Shown piece by piece: positions 62,007-64,000 of a stretch of DNA of 64,000 nucleotides; positions within the stretch are counted from its first letter, which is position 1; every line of letters begins with the position of its first letter. Source of the DNA: Woeseiaceae bacterium. GTDB taxonomy: Bacteria > Pseudomonadota > Gammaproteobacteria > Steroidobacterales > Woeseiaceae. The stretch is taken from contig JAJFKV010000054.1 in NCBI GenBank assembly GCA_021773055.1, forward strand, positions 62,001-126,000. Direction: 5' to 3'. A program made the position numbers and the translations under genes. The notes beneath the pieces were generated by a model, which searched no databases, was not told the origin of the DNA, and saw only the letters and a program-made list of their open reading frames with translations.

Positions 62007-63008
62007 ATGAAACGCAAATTTGGTCTGCTGGCTCTTGTAGCTCTCGGCGTATTGTCATTCCAGGTGGGTAACGCACAGGAACCCAACAAGTACTCCAACC
62101 TGCAGGTGCTGGATGCCGATACCACCCGCGACGAGCTCGGTGACGCGATGTTGCAAAATCTGTTCGGTCTCGGATTGCCACGCCGGCAGCGCGAGGGTTG
62201 TCTTTTTTGCCACGTCGGTGACATGGATCTCCCGGTGAGCGAATGGGATTTTCCGTCTGACGATAAGAAAACCAAACTCAAAGCGCGGGTCATGATGCAA
62301 ATGGTGGCCGATATCAACGCCGATTACCTCGCCCGGCTTGACGATCGTATGGACCCGGATTTTCGCGTGACTTGTGAAACCTGTCATGCAGGACGAACCG
62401 ACCCCCGTCCACTGGATACAATTCTGATAAAAGAATATTCCGCGAATGGCATCAGTGGTGCTATCGACAAGTACGAAGAGCTCCGGGCACGTTACTTCGG
62501 TGCTGGCGCTTACGATTTTCGTCCGTATGTCTTGACCAAGATCGCGAGAACAATTGCCGCCACCGGCGCATGGAACGATGCACTGGTGATCGAGACAAAG
62601 AATGAGGAAGTCCATCCAGATAATCGGTCCGCGGCGCGCGCGCGTCTCACGATGCAGGTTGCGAGGAAAATGTACGAGGACTCTGTGCTATCCGCACTCG
62701 CCTACTACGACGAGATACGGCAAGACGAGGCGCCTGGTGTTGCAGGCTATTCGATACTCGACAACCTGGGTTGGACCATCCACAGAGAGGAGCGCGTCGA
62801 TGACGCGCTGCTGATCTTCAGGAAGAACCTGGAGTTGTTCCCGTCCGAATACGTTGCCAATGAAAGTCTGGGAGACGCATTGTGGTTTTCCGATGACAAG
62901 GCAGCCGGTATCGCAGTGTTTGAAGCCTGGGTTCAGGCAAACCCTGAGAATGACATGGGGCGTCGTCGGCTACTTAACATGCAAGAAGAGTTCAGCAAGA
63001 CCGAGTAG
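62007..63008 (+). CDS. Exported diheme cytochrome c with TPR-like C-terminus
   Basis: The 333-residue protein has a signal peptide (to NAQ), then NLQVLDADTTRDELGDAM and CLFCH (65-69), a helix with ARVMMQMVADINADYL, and CETCH (123-127). This is the pattern of the reaction-centre-type cytochrome family found in many non-phototrophs. From about residue 190 it carries TPR-like helices (DDALLIFRKNLELFPSEYVA). Two hemes instead of four is common in this family. It is co-oriented with the thioredoxin-domain gene. Confidence 0.88.
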   Translation: MKRKFGLLALVALGVLSFQVGNAQEPNKYSNLQVLDADTTRDELGDAMLQNLFGLGLPRRQREGCLFCHVGDMDLPVSEWDFPSDDKKTKLKARVMMQMVADINADYLARLDDRMDPDFRVTCETCHAGRTDPRPLDTILIKEYSANGISGAIDKYEELRARYFGAGAYDFRPYVLTKIARTIAATGAWNDALVIETKNEEVHPDNRSAARARLTMQVARKMYEDSVLSALAYYDEIRQDEAPGVAGYSILDNLGWTIHREERVDDALLIFRKNLELFPSEYVANESLGDALWFSDDKAAGIAVFEAWVQANPENDMGRRRLLNMQEEFSKTE

Positions 63009-63039
63009 CCCATGTCATCGGGTTCAGGTGGATTATAAT

Positions 63040-63318
63040 CTACGCCGCTTGCGGTACGTCACCAGCGAAGAGCAGCGGGTCCAGTTCGCCAGCGGCATCA
63101 AGCGCCGCGATGTCGTCATAGCCGCCAATGTGCTCGCCGTCGATGAAGATCTGCGGCACGCTTGTGCGACCTGATCGCTCGCGCATCTGCAGCTCGAGCT
63201 CATCGGCATTGTTCGTCAGATCAATCGCCTTGAAGTCGACGCCTTTGCTTGACAGTAACGCCAGCGCACGTTTGCTGTAGGGGCACCAGTCCTTGAAATA
63301 GATCTCTGTATTTACCAT
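63040..63318 (-). CDS. grxC: Glutaredoxin
   Basis: The 92-residue protein has the dithiol-type region WCPYSKRALALL (Cys12, with Ser in place of the second Cys) and the SVPQIFIDGEHIGGYDD segment. Because the second Cys is Ser15, the active site is monothiol. GGAGG lies upstream of its ATG. It is divergent from the AraC gene at the right edge. Confidence 0.9.
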   Translation of the reverse strand: MVNTEIYFKDWCPYSKRALALLSSKGVDFKAIDLTNNADELELQMRERSGRTSVPQIFIDGEHIGGYDDIAALDAAGELDPLLFAGDVPQAA

Positions 63319-63420
63319 GACATTTCCTCCATGTCGTATTTAGCATGGAAACGATAATGCACTCAGAAGCCTATTCTTTCTATAGCTATTACCGGCTATT
63401 TTTGGTATTAATCGTCTATC

Positions 63421-64000
63421 ATGGATGTACTAAGTGACATATTGAAAGGCCTGCGAGCCACGGGCAGCGTCTATTTTTGCGACTTTCTGCTACCGCCATG
63501 GGACCTGCCGTACGAAGACGAGGACCGGGCCATGTTCCACCTGCTGCGCCGCGGACGCTGTAAGCTCGACATCGACGGTAAAATAGAGCATCTCGAACCA
63601 GGTGACTTCGTGTTCATTGCGCCTGGTGTCGATCACAAGCTGTTTTCCGATGACGGCGATGACCCGCAGACGTTGTTGCTGTGCGGCTACTGTCAGTTCG
63701 ATTCCCTTGAAAACGATGTGTTGCTACGTGCTCTGCCTCAATTTGTGCTTTTGCAAAACGATGAAATGAAACAATGGTCCTGGCTTACCCGGACACTCGA
63801 GCACCTGAGTGCCGAGTACATGTCAGATGCTCCAGGTAGCGATCTGACCGTAAACAAGCTCACCGAAGTCTTGCTCGTGCAATTACTGCGAGCCGATTTC
63901 GGTCGCAGCACGCAAACAGGCCTCGTCGCCGCCTTGCACGACAAACGCCTCGCGAAGGCACTGCTCGCGATACATGCACACCCCGGCCACGACTGGACGA
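63421..64000 (+). CDS. AraC-family regulator, N-terminal part (truncated by window)
   Basis: The open frame starts at ATG 63421 and runs off the right edge after 193 codons. The visible part is a cupin sensor (FHLLRRGRCKLDIDGKIEHL, then LEPGDFVFIAPGVDHKLF), followed by a helical segment leading into the expected helix-turn-helix (LHDKRLAKALLAIHAHPGHDW). This is typical of AraC regulators with a cupin_6-type sensor. The DNA-binding domain is mostly outside the window. Confidence 0.8.
   Translation, partial: MDVLSDILKGLRATGSVYFCDFLLPPWDLPYEDEDRAMFHLLRRGRCKLDIDGKIEHLEPGDFVFIAPGVDHKLFSDDGDDPQTLLLCGYCQFDSLENDVLLRALPQFVLLQNDEMKQWSWLTRTLEHLSAEYMSDAPGSDLTVNKLTEVLLVQLLRADFGRSTQTGLVAALHDKRLAKALLAIHAHPGHDWT

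Noticed and set aside
63031..63040. Palindrome GATTATAATC between the diheme cytochrome and glutaredoxin
   Set aside because: It has no loop and is only ten bases long; too short to call as terminator or operator.
1..64000. tRNA, rRNA, insertion sequences, prophage or integrase genes
   Set aside because: I looked for them while reading the intergenic regions and coding products and saw none; most gaps are too short to hold a tRNA.

Overview
The window reads as a chromosomal segment of a marine-type, respiratory Gammaproteobacterium. The reasons are a napEFDABC nitrate reductase operon, a CcmI-like cytochrome maturation protein, a HemG-type protoporphyrinogen oxidase, a copper-type TonB receptor, peptide and sodium symporters, and many exported proteins. 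A Woeseiales-like sediment lineage would fit, but that is an inference that was not tested. I saw no rRNA, tRNA, CRISPR array, insertion sequence or phage gene. Gene density is high and intergenic gaps are short.

Layout. 1-3713: a sodium/solute symporter (cut by the edge), a POT-type peptide transporter, an exported short-chain dehydrogenase and an exported cyclophilin. 3724-14603: a multiheme electron-transfer locus, the most interesting part of the window. 14675-17194: a DUF2946-like protein and a TonB-dependent receptor, probably for copper, closed by a strong terminator. 17329-22530: an unknown small protein, a sulfide:quinone-reductase-like enzyme fused to two CBS domains, an acyl-CoA ligase and an NTP/NDP-exchanger-like transporter. 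22619-27201: napEFDABC. 27215-32167: small conserved proteins, a LysR regulator and a thiolase/SDR/MaoC beta-oxidation-like operon. 32257-43664: a TPR protein, HemG, malic enzyme, an AhpD-like protein, MocA and XdhC, a serine hydrolase, a LytTR regulator, a Tat-exported epimerase and an unknown exported protein. 44038-52365: sugar nucleotide and glycosylation genes, an aldo/keto reductase with NrtS, and assorted proteins. 52572-64000: a second TPR protein, a two-component system, a PspA/membrane protein/VWA operon, a thioredoxin-domain protein, a diheme cytochrome, glutaredoxin and a truncated AraC regulator.

The multiheme locus has six tightly packed plus-strand genes: a CcmI-like protein, a b-type-cytochrome-like membrane protein, a 21-CXXCH exported cytochrome, a 40-heme-motif exported cytochrome, an outer-membrane beta-barrel with SPOR-like and TPR regions, and a lipoprotein. 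A membrane-anchored FAD/Fe-S oxidoreductase is divergently transcribed. The giant cytochrome is a near-perfect array. A 23-residue unit with the pattern HX6CXXCH is repeated 35 times in a row, mostly as eight exact 93-residue tetraheme blocks. Gene order and protein types suggest a quinol-to-outside electron conduit: an inner-membrane module, then a periplasmic 21-heme carrier, then an outer-membrane barrel with a long heme wire. The function is inferred. The gene content and repeat structure are read directly from the sequence.

A second respiratory module, the periplasmic nitrate reductase, lies about 8 kb downstream. NapC would bring quinol electrons to NapAB, and a small NrtS-like nitrate/nitrite transporter sits further on at 48.4 kb. 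At the right end a histidine kinase/response regulator pair faces a PspA envelope-stress operon, and the shared intergenic region carries 11-bp-spaced direct repeats and a palindrome that look like operators.
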